Notes: generated by a model not told the origin, from the sequence alone. A stretch of DNA of 64,000 nucleotides from Algibacter mikhailovii (GCF_014651495.1 NZ_BMWZ01000008.1:62001-126000), one strand, 5' to 3'. Numbered from the stretch's first letter, positions 1 to 8,473 are shown. Numbers and translations: made by a program.

Positions 1-39
1 TATTGCTAATAATAGCAATACATTTAAAATTGTTTTCAT
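1..39 (-). CDS. N-terminus of a probable exported protein, cut by the window edge
   Basis: An ATG at 39-37 on the minus strand opens a frame that stays open to base 1, giving 13 codons that read MKTILNVLLLLAI. A lysine followed by a run of leucine and isoleucine is the start of a signal peptide or lipoprotein leader. The gene follows the small membrane protein at 103-435 after 63 bases and is probably in the same transcription unit. In related Flavobacteriaceae a TonB-dependent receptor often sits in this position, but nothing visible here proves that identity. Confidence 0.45.
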   Translation of the reverse strand, partial: MKTILNVLLLLAI

Positions 40-102
40 TATTATGAATTTGGATTAATAAAGAATCTAGCCGAAAAATTAATTTCAGCAATTTGTCTCA
101 TA

Positions 103-435
103 TTAAACCAATGACGGAGGACCGCGAAGCGAAAAATGTAAGCGCTGGTATTTGCTTAAGAATGAATACTGAGATAATATCTTTGAAGTTCCTTTTTTAA
201 TTTGAAACAGTTCAAATACAGCAAGGGATATATTAAAATTAGTATTGAATTGAAATTTTTGGAATTCACAATCTAAGTCTACTTTATGGATATGTGTAGA
301 ACTTTCTCCTGAACAAATTTCATGTTTATGATGTTCAAAAATATGAGCGAATTTAAAGGCTATAGGGAATGATAAAGTGAGCACCAAACCTAGGGTTAAT
401 ACTTTAAATATAATATGCGTCCTATTAATTTTCAC
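103..435 (-). CDS. Small membrane-anchored protein, flavobacterial family of unknown function
   Basis: A 110-residue protein with one hydrophobic segment at about residues 10-30, which acts as a signal anchor or uncleaved leader. A His/Cys-rich stretch follows (FEHHKHEIC, then THIHKVDLDC), and the C-terminus ends in LRGPPSLV. The histidines and cysteines suggest metal binding outside the membrane; that is inference. The start codon is GTG at 435-433. It overlaps the last base of the stop codon of the upstream gene (TAGTG), so translation is probably coupled. The short conserved C-terminus is one I recall from flavobacterial hypothetical proteins lying before outer-membrane receptor genes. Function unknown. 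Confidence 0.7.
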   Translation of the reverse strand: MKINRTHIIFKVLTLGLVLTLSFPIAFKFAHIFEHHKHEICSGESSTHIHKVDLDCEFQKFQFNTNFNISLAVFELFQIKKGTSKILSQYSFLSKYQRLHFSLRGPPSLV

Positions 436-737
436 TAATCCACAAAGCGCTTTAAACCAATTCTACGAAGCATTTTCTTTTCAAAATTCCAAAAGAATTT
501 GTATTGACCAAATACCCATCCAAAAAAGACAAGCATAAATTGATAAACAATAAACAATAACAATATTCTAATTACCCAATATCCAAAACTTCCAAAGTTT
601 TCGGTAGTTATATTAAGGACGTTTAAAATGGGTTTCCCTATATAGGAAGCTGTTGAACCTGTAATGGCAAAAACGATGAAGATTACTACAATCTGCCAAT
701 TATGTTCAATGCCCCAACGTTGTTTTAATTTATTCAA
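435..737 (-). CDS. DUF6787 family membrane protein
   Basis: About 100 residues with two hydrophobic segments (IVVIFIVFAITGS and WVIRILLLFIVYQFMLVFFGWVFG), followed by the basic tail QYKFFWNFEKKMLRR. This pattern matches the flavobacterial DUF6787 family, sometimes misnamed diacylglyceryl transferase. The start is uncertain. The frame is open back to a TTG at 755, but I prefer the TTG at 737 because it gives NKLKQRWG, where homologues normally begin, and because a TAnnTTTG-like box (760-753 on this strand) would overlap the earlier start. It lies 35 bases after the DUF6146 gene and overlaps the next gene by one base. Function unknown; inner-membrane location inferred. Confidence 0.75.
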   Translation of the reverse strand: MNKLKQRWGIEHNWQIVVIFIVFAITGSTASYIGKPILNVLNITTENFGSFGYWVIRILLLFIVYQFMLVFFGWVFGQYKFFWNFEKKMLRRIGLKRFVD

Positions 738-772
738 AATACATATTTGATGCAAAAATAGATAAAACTTAA

Positions 773-1213
773 TTAAATACGAGGCTTAAAAGGACCTAAT
801 CTTTGATTATAAGTTAACTGAAAATAAATAAAATAATTATAAAGTACGTAATTTACTTCATACCCATAGTCTATATTTTGTTGATAATTAATCTGCATTT
901 CATAGAGGCTTGGGTTATATTGAGAAGGATTTAGGACGCGTTGATTCCATTCAATAACCATAATTCTATTTCTGCTTTCCATAAAAAATTGTGAATAGTA
1001 TCCTCTTTGTCTTGCTCTACTGGCTAGCCAGAAATTAAATCCAGGTTCGATAATAATAATTTCATATTCTAATTTATCGTTGGCTATCACCACGGTATCA
1101 TTGGCCTTTAAAGCTTCTAGTTTTTCATCTGCGGGGGGAGCTGTTTTGGCTTTTGGCGCTTTACAAGCTAAGGCAAAACAAATAATCAATAAGAGATAAA
1201 ATGCGTTTTTCAT
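773..1213 (-). CDS. DUF6146 family lipoprotein
   Basis: A 146-residue protein with a lipoprotein signal: hydrophobic residues 5-16, then ALAC with the lipidated cysteine at about residue 17, and a Lys/Ala/Pro-rich spacer. The mature part has the aromatic-rich pattern of DUF6146 (FNFWLASRARQRGYYSQFF, EWNQRVLNP, NYVLYNYFIYFQLTYNQRLG). It is the first gene of a minus-strand set running DUF6146, DUF6787, small His/Cys protein, exported protein. A TAAATTTG box (1244-1237 on this strand) lies about 24 bases before the start and fits a Bacteroidota -7 element, but no clear -33 TTG is visible. Function unknown; probably periplasmic and membrane-tethered. Confidence 0.8.
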   Translation of the reverse strand: MKNAFYLLLIICFALACKAPKAKTAPPADEKLEALKANDTVVIANDKLEYEIIIIEPGFNFWLASRARQRGYYSQFFMESRNRIMVIEWNQRVLNPSQYNPSLYEMQINYQQNIDYGYEVNYVLYNYFIYFQLTYNQRLGPFKPRI

Positions 1214-1350
1214 AATAATACTTTTAAGTTATTATACAAATTTATAACGGCTATAGAAGCTAAAAAAAGGACATTGAGTAAACTCGCAATATCATTGAGT
1301 ATAATTAAAATATGGTCTTATTTAATTATAGTTGGAATGGTATTTAGTAA

Positions 1351-1381
1351 TACACGCCAAACCGTAGTGGTTTAGCGCGTA
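1351..1381. terminator. Imperfect hairpin downstream of the DUF937 gene
   Basis: Arms TACACGCCAAACC and GGTTTAGCGCGTA pair with two mismatches around a short loop. The hairpin lies 21 bases past the stop of the DUF937 gene on the minus strand and upstream of the DUF6146 gene. There is no long T run directly after the stem, so termination is probable rather than certain. Confidence 0.5.
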
Positions 1382-1402
1382 TTCTAATAATGTATTTCTA
1401 TA

Positions 1403-2038
1403 TTATTTTCCTCCAAAAAGACCGCCTAACAAACCACCTAAACTGTCTTGTTTTTTGTCACCACCTAATAACATACCCGCAACATCATCAAGAGCACTTC
1501 CGTCGCCATCAGCATCTAAGAAGGATTCTAGAAGATTTTGCTCTTGGCCATTACTTCCTCCTAAAAGACCGCCTAAAAGATCTTCCATACCTCCAGAGGT
1601 GTTCACATTTTGATCCCTTGTTTGTTTACCCAGCATTCCCATTAAAAGCGGTGCGGCTATTTTAAGAATTTGAGCAACAGAACTAGCATCCATGCCTGTT
1701 TTTGCTCCTAAACTACTTTCTATAGTTTGTTGCTTAGTGCCCAAAACATGATCTAAAATTTTACCGCCATCATTGATAACACTGTCATCTACACCGCCGC
1801 CAAACAAATCATCAATATTGTCTAATATGCTCCCGTCATGTTGACCACTCAAGGCTGTCATTAAGCCTTCTGCACCTTGCGGTGTTGCTGCATTACGTTT
1901 CATCGCTGCCATTAAAACAGGGAGTCCCATGGCCAATACATCCTGCGTTTTGTTTTGCGGTTGATTGGTTTGCCCCGAAACACCGTTGATAATTGATTTT
2001 CCTAAATCACTGTTTAATAAATCTATAATTCCTGTCAT
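1403..2038 (-). CDS. DUF937 domain-containing protein
   Basis: A 211-residue protein starting MTGIIDLLNSDLGKSIINGVS, the usual beginning of DUF937 proteins. The helical core holds VLAMGLPVLMAAMKRNA and ILKIAAPLLMGMLGKQT. The C-terminal third is Gly/Leu/Asp-rich with repeated LLGGLLGG and DADGDGS motifs, the latter resembling an EF-hand-like acidic loop. No signal peptide is visible. The family has no agreed function. It is monocistronic: a palindromic terminator at 2140-2176 separates it from serA, and a hairpin follows it. The sequence TTTTTGTAACTTAA (2085-2072 on this strand), also present before the gene at 15463-16725, is a plausible promoter -7 region. Confidence 0.85.
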   Translation of the reverse strand: MTGIIDLLNSDLGKSIINGVSGQTNQPQNKTQDVLAMGLPVLMAAMKRNAATPQGAEGLMTALSGQHDGSILDNIDDLFGGGVDDSVINDGGKILDHVLGTKQQTIESSLGAKTGMDASSVAQILKIAAPLLMGMLGKQTRDQNVNTSGGMEDLLGGLLGGSNGQEQNLLESFLDADGDGSALDDVAGMLLGGDKKQDSLGGLLGGLFGGK

Positions 2039-2139
2039 AATTTTTTTAATACGTTAAATATTGATGGTTTAAGTTACAAAAATTATGGAGATAAATTGGG
2101 GTGCCAAGACTTATAATTAAATCAATTTTGGTCAAAAAA

Positions 2140-2176
2140 AAATAAAACTCCAACACATTGTGTTGGAGTTTTATTT
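2140..2176. terminator. Palindromic terminator after serA
   Basis: A nearly perfect palindrome with arms AATAAAACTCCAACACA and its complement, A-rich on one side and T-rich on the other. It starts 31 bases past the serA stop on the minus strand, followed in that direction by a run of T. The symmetric A/T flanks would let it work in both directions. Confidence 0.85.
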
Positions 2177-2206
2177 ACGTTATTATTTAAAAAATAAAGG
2201 GGCTCT

Positions 2207-3157
2207 TTATCCTAAAATTGCAATGATTTGTGATGCTAATTCTGTACCAATTCTATCTTGTGCTTCATTGGTAGCAGCACCTGTATGCGGTGTTAAAGAT
2301 AAAGCAGGGTTCATTAACAATTGCATTTCTGGCTTAGGTTCTTTCTCAAAAACATCTAATGCAGCTCTAGCAACTTTACCGCTTTCAATAGCTTTTACTA
2401 GTGCAACTTCATTAAGTACACCTCCACGAGCAGCGTTGGCAATTATAACACCATCTTTCATCATATTAAACTCAGCTTCATCAATAACATAATCCTTTTG
2501 AGCAGGAACGTGCAATGTAATGAAATCCGCTTGTTTTAATACTTCTTCCTTAGAAACCGTTTTAATATCAAAATTTACAGTTTGACCATCAAAAAAATCT
2601 AATTCTAAATTAGCATTTTCAAGAAACGGATCAAAAGCAACTACTTTCATTCCAGCGCCTAATGCTACTTTTGCAGTGGCTTGACCTATTCGTCCAAAAC
2701 CTAAAACGCCTAAAGTTTTACCTTTAAGTTCTGTTCCTTTTGCATAGGCTTTCTTTAAACCTTTAAAGTTGCTATCGCCTTCAAGAGGCATTTCTCTGTT
2801 GGCATTGTGTAAAAAACGAGCCAAACCATATAGATGTCCAAAAACTAATTCAGCAACAGAATGCGAAGATGCGGCAGGTGTATTAATAACGCTGCGTCCT
2901 TGCTCTCTGGCATAGTCTACATCAATATTATCCATACCAACACCACCACGACCAATTATTTGTAATCCCGGACAGGCATCAATTAAATCTTTGCGCACTG
3001 TTGTCGCACTGCGCACTAATAAAACTGTAATGTCTTTTTCATTAATGTAGTTTATTAATTGCTCTTGTGCTACGGTTGTTGTACTTACTTCATAACCTGC
3101 TTTTTCAAGAGCATCAATTCCGCTTTGTGAAATACCGTCGTTTGCTAATACTTTCAT
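2207..3157 (-). CDS. serA: D-3-phosphoglycerate dehydrogenase (short form)
   Basis: This 316-residue enzyme belongs to the D-isomer 2-hydroxyacid dehydrogenases. It oxidises 3-phosphoglycerate to 3-phosphohydroxypyruvate with NAD, the first step of serine biosynthesis. Visible features are the Rossmann motif GVLGFGRIGQA at residues 150-160 with an acidic residue (D176) ending the second strand, which favours NAD. The catalytic set is R244 in NAARGGV, a glutamate in VFEKEP (271-273) and H291 in TPHTG. There is no C-terminal ACT domain, so serine feedback through ACT is not expected. It lies 47 bases after serC on the same strand, and that pairing is the main reason to choose PGDH over another hydroxyacid dehydrogenase. 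Confidence 0.9.
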   Translation of the reverse strand: MKVLANDGISQSGIDALEKAGYEVSTTTVAQEQLINYINEKDITVLLVRSATTVRKDLIDACPGLQIIGRGGVGMDNIDVDYAREQGRSVINTPAASSHSVAELVFGHLYGLARFLHNANREMPLEGDSNFKGLKKAYAKGTELKGKTLGVLGFGRIGQATAKVALGAGMKVVAFDPFLENANLELDFFDGQTVNFDIKTVSKEEVLKQADFITLHVPAQKDYVIDEAEFNMMKDGVIIANAARGGVLNEVALVKAIESGKVARAALDVFEKEPKPEMQLLMNPALSLTPHTGAATNEAQDRIGTELASQIIAILG

Positions 3158-3204
3158 TTTATCGTTTTTTATTTCCGCAGTAGCGAAAATATTAATTATT
3201 TAAA

Positions 3205-4269
3205 TTATGCTTTACTCTCTAATTCACTCATAACTTCTACCAATACTTTTACACTATCAAGAGGTAATGCATTGTACATAGAAGCTCTATAACCACCAAC
3301 ACTTCTATGGCCGTTTACTGCGCTAATTCCAGCTTCTTTAAGCATGGTTTCAAAGGTGTCTTTTAGATTGTCATTTTCTAAAGTGAATGTAGCATTCATT
3401 AATGAGCGATCTTCCTTTGCAGCAAACCCTTTAAATAATGGGTTTAGGTCAATCTCAGAATACATTAAAGTGGCTTTCTTTTCATTTTCTTTTTCAATAG
3501 CAGCAATACCACCAAGGCCTTTTAACCATTCTAAGGTTAACATTGAAGTGTAAATAGGGAATACCGGCGGTGTGTTAAACATACTGCCTTTATCGATATG
3601 TACTTTATAGTCCATCATTGATGGGATTTTTCTTGACACTGCTCCTAAAACATCCTCTTTAATGACTACAAGAGTAGTACCTGAAGGCCCCATGTTCTTT
3701 TGAGCACCAGCATAAATGATATCAAATTTTGTAAAATCTAGAGTACGTGAAAATATATCACTACTCATATCACATACCATAGGAATTGGAGAATTTGGAA
3801 ACGCTTTCATTTGCGTACCAAAAATGGTATTGTTTGATGTACAATGGAAGTAATCATAGTCTGTAGGAATATCATAACCCTTTGGAATATAATTATAATT
3901 CGCATCTTTTGAAGAAGCTACTTCATATATATCATCATAAATTTTAGCTTCTTTAATCGCTTTAGCTGCCCAAGAACCAGAATTTAAATACCCAGCTCTT
4001 TTCTCTAAAAGGTTAAGTGCAACCATAAGAAATTGTGTGCTTGCACCACCTTGTAAAAATAAGGCTTTGTAGCCTTTACCTTCTAAACCTAGTAATTCTA
4101 AAGCCAAGGCTCTAGCGTTTTCCATGATGTCAACAAAATCTTTACTTCTATGAGAGATTTCGATTAAAGATAATCCACTATTGTTGTAATCAATTACCGC
4201 TTCAGAAGCTTTTAATAAAACTTCCTGTGGTAAAATACTAGGACCTGCACTAAAGTTATGTTTTTTCAT
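3205..4269 (-). CDS. serC: Phosphoserine aminotransferase
   Basis: A 354-residue class V (fold type I) aminotransferase that converts 3-phosphohydroxypyruvate and glutamate to phosphoserine, and can also act in pyridoxal phosphate synthesis. It opens KKHNFSAGPSILPQEVL, a SerC signature. The PLP-binding lysine is K191 in GAQKNMGPSG, preceded by VCDMSSDIFSR. HRSVGGYRASMYNALP near the C-terminus is the phosphate-binding region. The length fits the family. It is followed by serA, so two consecutive steps of serine synthesis are co-transcribed. The third enzyme, the phosphatase SerB, is not in this window. Confidence 0.95.
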   Translation of the reverse strand: MKKHNFSAGPSILPQEVLLKASEAVIDYNNSGLSLIEISHRSKDFVDIMENARALALELLGLEGKGYKALFLQGGASTQFLMVALNLLEKRAGYLNSGSWAAKAIKEAKIYDDIYEVASSKDANYNYIPKGYDIPTDYDYFHCTSNNTIFGTQMKAFPNSPIPMVCDMSSDIFSRTLDFTKFDIIYAGAQKNMGPSGTTLVVIKEDVLGAVSRKIPSMMDYKVHIDKGSMFNTPPVFPIYTSMLTLEWLKGLGGIAAIEKENEKKATLMYSEIDLNPLFKGFAAKEDRSLMNATFTLENDNLKDTFETMLKEAGISAVNGHRSVGGYRASMYNALPLDSVKVLVEVMSELESKA

Positions 4270-4345
4270 TTTATGTGGTAAAAATTAAGATGCAAATATC
4301 CTAATAAATTACATGTTTAGCGTTAAAAAATCAATAATTTTTTTG

Positions 4346-5467
4346 TCAAATTGCTAATAAAAATTCAATAGAATCTACATCATCCGCATAATCCCAAAGT
4401 TGAGGTTTTTGGGTGGCTCCAAATGCAATTTCATTTTCATTAAATCCTTTGGAAACGATACATTGAATTTGTTCTTTTTTAGTCTCTAGAATAACCTTTA
4501 GTTGATCTAGGTTTTCGTAATACTCATAAAATAAGGTAGCGATAGGAGAAGCAAAGCTTTGGTCTTCTTTTATCATGAAAAAACCGTTTTCTAGCATATC
4601 AAATTCGCTCATTAAATAGACGGCTTTGTTATAGTCATAATTATTGGCATACTTCGCTTTATTAATGATAGGATTCCAATGATAAATGGACTCAAAAAAG
4701 CTGTCAAACTTATAGCCTTTTGGAACAAATATTTTGGACACGTTTCTACACCCTAAACCATAATATCTAAAGATGTCTTCAGAAAGGTTTTTTAAATCAT
4801 CAGTGGTCTCATTCCCTGAAAGTATAGCTACCGAATTTCTATTGTTTCTTATTATAGAGGGTTTTCCTTTAAAATAATATTCAAAATAGCGCGCGGTATT
4901 ATCACTGCCAGTGGCTATTACAGCATCAAAGCCTTCTAGCTTTTCTTCAGTAAAGACAATATGTCCTTTAAATTTAGGTGCTACGTATTCCAAATATTTC
5001 GCTAAAAAGGGTAGTAGATGTTTATCGTTTGAGGATTGTTTAACAAGTACACGATGTCCTATTATTAGTACAGATAAAAAATCATGAAATCCAACCAAAG
5101 GTATATTGCCAGCCATAATAATAGCCACTTGTTTTGGGGGTGTTTCCTCAATGTTGTACGGCTTGACCCACTTGTTAAGGTTTTCCAGGGTTAAAGCGTC
5201 ACTCCAGGATTTTAAGGCAAATTGAATGTTTTCTAGAGTGAACCAGCCATTGTGTTCTTGAGCTATTTTTAGTAGGTGTTTAAACCCATCAAAGAATATA
5301 TCGTTGAATTCGATATTCTCAGCTTTAGAGATATCTTGGTTAGAAAATTGCCTTAAAAAATCTCCTAATTTTACAAAAGCATTAATTCTTTCTTGTAATT
5401 GCATTCTGAATTTGGTTATGACGGGTTTTGGCTTTATTTTTGCATCTGCAAATTTAAGGAAACTCAT
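4346..5467 (-). CDS. LuxC-type acyl-CoA reductase
   Basis: This 373-residue protein resembles the LuxC acyl-CoA reductase family of the aldehyde dehydrogenase superfamily, which reduces acyl-CoA or acyl-protein to aldehyde with NAD(P)H. Seen are AIIMAGNIPLVGFHDFLSV (residues 115-133), the nucleotide-binding strand ATGSDNTARYFEYYF (185-199) and the likely catalytic C240 in GLGCRNVSK. No luciferase genes are nearby, so it is not a bioluminescence operon. It is divergent from a ferredoxin gene 37 bases away, and that pairing recurs in Bacteroidota as I remember it. It precedes serC by 76 bases and may be the first gene of that unit. Physiological substrate unknown. Confidence 0.8.
   Translation of the reverse strand: MSFLKFADAKIKPKPVITKFRMQLQERINAFVKLGDFLRQFSNQDISKAENIEFNDIFFDGFKHLLKIAQEHNGWFTLENIQFALKSWSDALTLENLNKWVKPYNIEETPPKQVAIIMAGNIPLVGFHDFLSVLIIGHRVLVKQSSNDKHLLPFLAKYLEYVAPKFKGHIVFTEEKLEGFDAVIATGSDNTARYFEYYFKGKPSIIRNNRNSVAILSGNETTDDLKNLSEDIFRYYGLGCRNVSKIFVPKGYKFDSFFESIYHWNPIINKAKYANNYDYNKAVYLMSEFDMLENGFFMIKEDQSFASPIATLFYEYYENLDQLKVILETKKEQIQCIVSKGFNENEIAFGATQKPQLWDYADDVDSIEFLLAI
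5412..5442 (+). promoter_or_regulatory. Bacteroidota-type promoter for the ferredoxin gene
   Basis: TTG at 5412-5414, a 20-base spacer and TATTTTTG at 5435-5442 match the TTG / TAnnTTTG consensus. The predicted start of transcription, near 5447, leaves a leader of about 55 bases. The promoter lies inside the first codons of the divergent acyl-CoA reductase gene. Confidence 0.6.
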
Positions 5468-5504
5468 ATAGAGTTCTTGAATTTTAAAAGATAAAAAAAT
5501 TACT

Positions 5505-5858
5505 ATGGCTATTATAATAACAGACGAATGTATAAATTGTGGGGCTTGTGAACCAGAATGCCCAAATACTGCAATTTATGAAGGTGCCGATGATTGGCGC
5601 TATAAAGATGGTACAAGTTTAGAAGGTACTGTTGTTTTAACAAATGGAAATGAGGTAGATGCTGATGAAGCTCAGGAACCTGTTAGCGATGAATTGTACT
5701 ATATTGTGCCTGATAAATGTACAGAGTGTAAAGGGTTTCATGACGAGCCGCAATGTGCTGCAGTATGTCCTGTGGACTGTTGTGTTCCTGATGAGGATGT
5801 GGTAGAAACGGAAGAAGAATTATTGGCGAAACAGAAGTTTATGCACCCGGATGGATAG
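5505..5858 (+). CDS. Ferredoxin with two 4Fe-4S clusters
   Basis: A 117-residue soluble electron carrier. The first cluster motif is C9-x2-C12-x2-C15-x3-C19-P. The second set is C72-x2-C75-x8-C84-x3-C88-P, with the long C-x8-C spacing typical of 2[4Fe-4S] ferredoxins of the Alvin type, followed by C92 and C93. An acidic insert of about 50 residues separates the two halves (residues 27-70). The protein is strongly acidic, as expected for a ferredoxin. Its partner is unknown; the divergent acyl-CoA reductase shares its upstream region, so a joint redox role is possible but unproven. It is monocistronic, with a strong terminator after it. Confidence 0.9.
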   Translation: MAIIITDECINCGACEPECPNTAIYEGADDWRYKDGTSLEGTVVLTNGNEVDADEAQEPVSDELYYIVPDKCTECKGFHDEPQCAAVCPVDCCVPDEDVVETEEELLAKQKFMHPDG

Positions 5859-5880
5859 GTGTAATGATATATTTTAAAAT

Positions 5881-5917
5881 AAAAAATCCTGGACGTTTAG
5901 TCCGGGATTTTTTTTGC
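5881..5917. terminator. Terminator after the ferredoxin gene
   Basis: Arms AAAAATCC(T)GGAC and GTCC(G)GGATTTTT around GTTTA, then a run of T. It begins 22 bases past the ferredoxin stop. The A run on the left would allow weak function in the other direction. Confidence 0.85.
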
Positions 5918-5967
5918 CATTTAATGCTCGAAAAACATGATTTAGTTTTTAGCTTTACATGCTAGTA

Positions 5968-6000
5968 TTGTCAATGTCAATTTTAGGTTTTATATTTTTG
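5968..6000 (+). promoter_or_regulatory. Promoter abutting the thiamine pyrophosphokinase start
   Basis: TTG at 5968-5970 and TATTTTTG at 5993-6000, spaced by 22 bases. Only five bases separate the -7 box from the ATG at 6006. Transcription would therefore begin at or next to the start codon, implying a leaderless or nearly leaderless message. Confidence 0.5.
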
Positions 6001-6005
6001 TTTAC

Positions 6006-6611
6006 ATGAATAATAAAAAAGTATTGCTTCTTTTAAATGGTGAGGCACCAAATTCATTGCCGGATGTTAGTGATTATGAGGTAGTCTGTGGGACTGATGG
6101 CGCTTACGAGCTATTTAGGAATTATAATGTCACACCCCAATTTATAAGTGGCGATTTTGATTCATTAGACCAATTTCCAGAAGATGTAGAGTGTATTCCT
6201 ACTCCAAATCAAGATTTTACAGATTTTGATAAAATATTAAAGATTCTGTTTGACAGAGGTTATTATCATATTCATGTTTTTGGAGCAAGTGGTAAGGAAC
6301 AGGATCATTTTATGGGAAATCTGCATACCGCTTTACAATGGGAGGATAGATTGAATCTTACATTTTTTGATAATTACGGTTATTATTTTTTAGCCAAACC
6401 AAACCAAGTCATTACCGGATGTTTTCAAAAGCACGTATCTCTTGTGCCTATGCCAAAAGTTGAGGGGGTTATTACTAAAGGGTTAAAATATAGTTTAAAT
6501 AATGAACCATTGGTTTTTGGAACGCGCATAGGTACTAGAAATGTAGCCCTAGTTGACAAAGTTGAGATAACTTTTTTAAAGGGAAATTTGTTTGTCTTTA
6601 TTAATGATTAA
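6006..6611 (+). CDS. Thiamine pyrophosphokinase
   Basis: A 201-residue cytosolic enzyme that transfers pyrophosphate from ATP to thiamine, giving the cofactor thiamine diphosphate. Family motifs appear in order: GTDGAYEL (residues 29-36), SGDFDSLD (48-55), the DFTDFDK block (70-76) and GASGKEQDHFMGNL (93-106), which correspond to the DGA, GDFDS, TDxxKA and GGRxDH motifs of thiamine pyrophosphokinases. The Arg of the last motif is replaced by KE, but the family tolerates this. The C-terminal beta-domain includes GVITKGLKYSLNNEPL. It is followed by ychF after 48 bases. Confidence 0.85.
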   Translation: MNNKKVLLLLNGEAPNSLPDVSDYEVVCGTDGAYELFRNYNVTPQFISGDFDSLDQFPEDVECIPTPNQDFTDFDKILKILFDRGYYHIHVFGASGKEQDHFMGNLHTALQWEDRLNLTFFDNYGYYFLAKPNQVITGCFQKHVSLVPMPKVEGVITKGLKYSLNNEPLVFGTRIGTRNVALVDKVEITFLKGNLFVFIND

Positions 6612-6659
6612 AATAAAGCGGAATTAATTACATTTGCACTCGCAAAAATCTTCGTAATT

Positions 6660-7754
6660 ATGAAAGCAGGAATTGTAGGATTACCAAATGTAGGAAAGTC
6701 AACCTTATTTAATTGTTTATCAAATGCCAAGGCGCAAAGTGCAAACTTTCCGTTTTGTACTATTGAACCTAATATTGGGGTTGTAAATGTTCCAGATCCA
6801 CGATTAGAAAAATTAGAATCATTAGTTAATCCTGAGCGCGTTATACCTGCAACGGTTGAAATTGTTGATATTGCTGGATTAGTAAAAGGAGCTAGTAAGG
6901 GCGAAGGTTTAGGTAATCAGTTTTTAGCTAATATTAGAGAAACAGATGCTATTTTGCATGTATTGCGTTGTTTTGACAATGATAATATTGTTCATGTTGA
7001 TGGTAACGTGAATCCAATTAGGGATAAAGAAACAATTGATATGGAGCTTCAACTTAAAGATTTGGAGACTGTAGAGAAGAAATTGGATAAAGTAAAGCGT
7101 GCTGCAAAAACTGGTAATAAAGAGGCACAAAAAGAGGAAGCAGTTTTATTAAGAATAAAAGACGCTTTGGAGTCTGGCATTTCTGTGAGAGCAATTGAAT
7201 TTAGTGAAGAAGATGATATTGATTATGTGAAACCTTCACACTTTATTACAGATAAGCCTGTAATGTATGTTTGTAATGTTGATGAGGGAGCTGCTGTTTC
7301 TGGTAATAGCTATGTTGATCAAGTTAAGGAAGCTGTAAAAGATGAGGATGCCGAGGTTATTGTTTTAGCAGTGGGTACAGAAGCAGATATTAATGAATTG
7401 GATGATTATGAAGAGCGTCAAATGTTTCTTCAAGATATAGGTCTGGAAGAAGCCGGGTCGGCCAAATTAATTAGAGGCGCTTATAAATTATTAAACCAAC
7501 AGACATATTTTACAGCAGGAGTGAAAGAGGTTCGTGCTTGGACTGTTAATATTGGTGCTACTGGTCCACAAGCCGCTGGTGTAATTCATACTGATTTTGA
7601 AAAGGGTTTTATTCGTGCCGAAGTAATTGCATATGATGATTATGTACAGTATGGTAGTGAATCTAAAGTAAAAGAAGCTGGAAAAATGCGTGTTGAGGGA
7701 AAAAATTACATAGTTAAAGATGGCGATGTAATGCACTTTTTATTCAATGTTTAA
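6660..7754 (+). CDS. ychF: Redox-regulated ATPase YchF (Obg-family P-loop protein)
   Basis: A 364-residue member of the Obg/YchF group, a ribosome-associated P-loop ATPase conserved in nearly all bacteria. The P-loop is G7-LPNVGKST-15, the second motif is [18 protein letters not shown] (about 67-84), and the NKxD position carries NVDE, the change associated with ATP rather than GTP preference in this family. The C-terminal TGS domain starts near [20 protein letters not shown] and ends [22 protein letters not shown] box at 6629-6636 may be the -7 element of its own promoter, although no TTG lies at the expected distance. Full length for the family. Confidence 0.95.
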   Translation: MKAGIVGLPNVGKSTLFNCLSNAKAQSANFPFCTIEPNIGVVNVPDPRLEKLESLVNPERVIPATVEIVDIAGLVKGASKGEGLGNQFLANIRETDAILHVLRCFDNDNIVHVDGNVNPIRDKETIDMELQLKDLETVEKKLDKVKRAAKTGNKEAQKEEAVLLRIKDALESGISVRAIEFSEEDDIDYVKPSHFITDKPVMYVCNVDEGAAVSGNSYVDQVKEAVKDEDAEVIVLAVGTEADINELDDYEERQMFLQDIGLEEAGSAKLIRGAYKLLNQQTYFTAGVKEVRAWTVNIGATGPQAAGVIHTDFEKGFIRAEVIAYDDYVQYGSESKVKEAGKMRVEGKNYIVKDGDVMHFLFNV

Positions 7755-7841
7755 ATGTTTTTAATAACTTTTGAAAGTTAATGCTTCTTGTTTAGTAAGA
7801 ATTTAGCTATATTTGAAATGATAATAGTTTAATCTTACCTC

Positions 7842-8354
7842 ATGCCCCAACTTGAAGTTAAAACTGTAATTCATTCCGATTTAAAAACCTGCTTCGATTT
7901 ATCAAGGAATATCGATTTCCGTAAAGAGACTTTAATGCATAAAGGCGAAATGCCAATTGATGGTATAACTTCTGGCTATCTACATAAAGGTGATTGGGTG
8001 AGTTGGGAAGCAATTCATTTTGGCTTTGTACAACATATTACATCAAAAATCACAGATTATAATAGACCCTGTTATTTATTAGATGAAATGGTTTCTGGTC
8101 CATTAAAATCCTACCGCTATGAACATGTGTTTAAGGAAGAGGGGCCTGTTACCGTCATGACTTGCAAGTTCTATTTTGAGTCACCCTATGGTATTATAGG
8201 AAAATTGGCTAATGTTTTAATACTAAAAAAGTATATAAAAAGATTACTGCTAACGAGAGCTGAAGACTTAAAAAAATATGCGGAGAAGAAAACGGCAAAC
8301 AAGTTAAAGGAAAAAAGAAAGTGGGCCAAAAAACCAATTTTTCAAGAACTATAG
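7842..8354 (+). CDS. SRPBCC-family (START/polyketide-cyclase-like) protein
   Basis: A 170-residue protein with the helix-grip pattern of SRPBCC proteins: a first strand VKTVIHSDLKTCFDLSRNIDF, central strands WEAIHFGFVQHITSKIT, and a final amphipathic helix. Related proteins in databases are often called cell-division inhibitors by similarity to SulA-fused domains, without functional proof. The C-terminus is unusually basic (KKYIKRLLLTRAEDLKKYAEKK and beyond), which could touch nucleic acid or membrane lipid. It is probably cytosolic and binds a hydrophobic ligand by family analogy. Not obviously in an operon. Confidence 0.7.
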   Translation: MPQLEVKTVIHSDLKTCFDLSRNIDFRKETLMHKGEMPIDGITSGYLHKGDWVSWEAIHFGFVQHITSKITDYNRPCYLLDEMVSGPLKSYRYEHVFKEEGPVTVMTCKFYFESPYGIIGKLANVLILKKYIKRLLLTRAEDLKKYAEKKTANKLKEKRKWAKKPIFQEL

Positions 8355-8444
8355 CTTACTTAAAAAAAAGATTATTGGCCTATTTTGATTCTGTATTTTG
8401 TTTTATCAGCTTACTGAACATCGTATTTTTATTTATTAAGGAGT

Positions 8445-8473
8445 TTGCATAAGAATTGACACCTTTATTTTCG
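8445..8473 (+). promoter_or_regulatory. Promoter abutting the EamA transporter start
   Basis: TTG at 8445-8447, an 18-base spacer and TATTTTCG at 8466-8473, a one-base variant of TAnnTTTG. The ATG follows at 8478, only four bases after the box, which again implies a leaderless message. Confidence 0.4.

Noticed and set aside
4346-5858. Acyl-CoA reductase considered as part of a bioluminescence operon
   Set aside because: No luxA/B/D/E-like genes nearby; the neighbours are serine biosynthesis and a ferredoxin.
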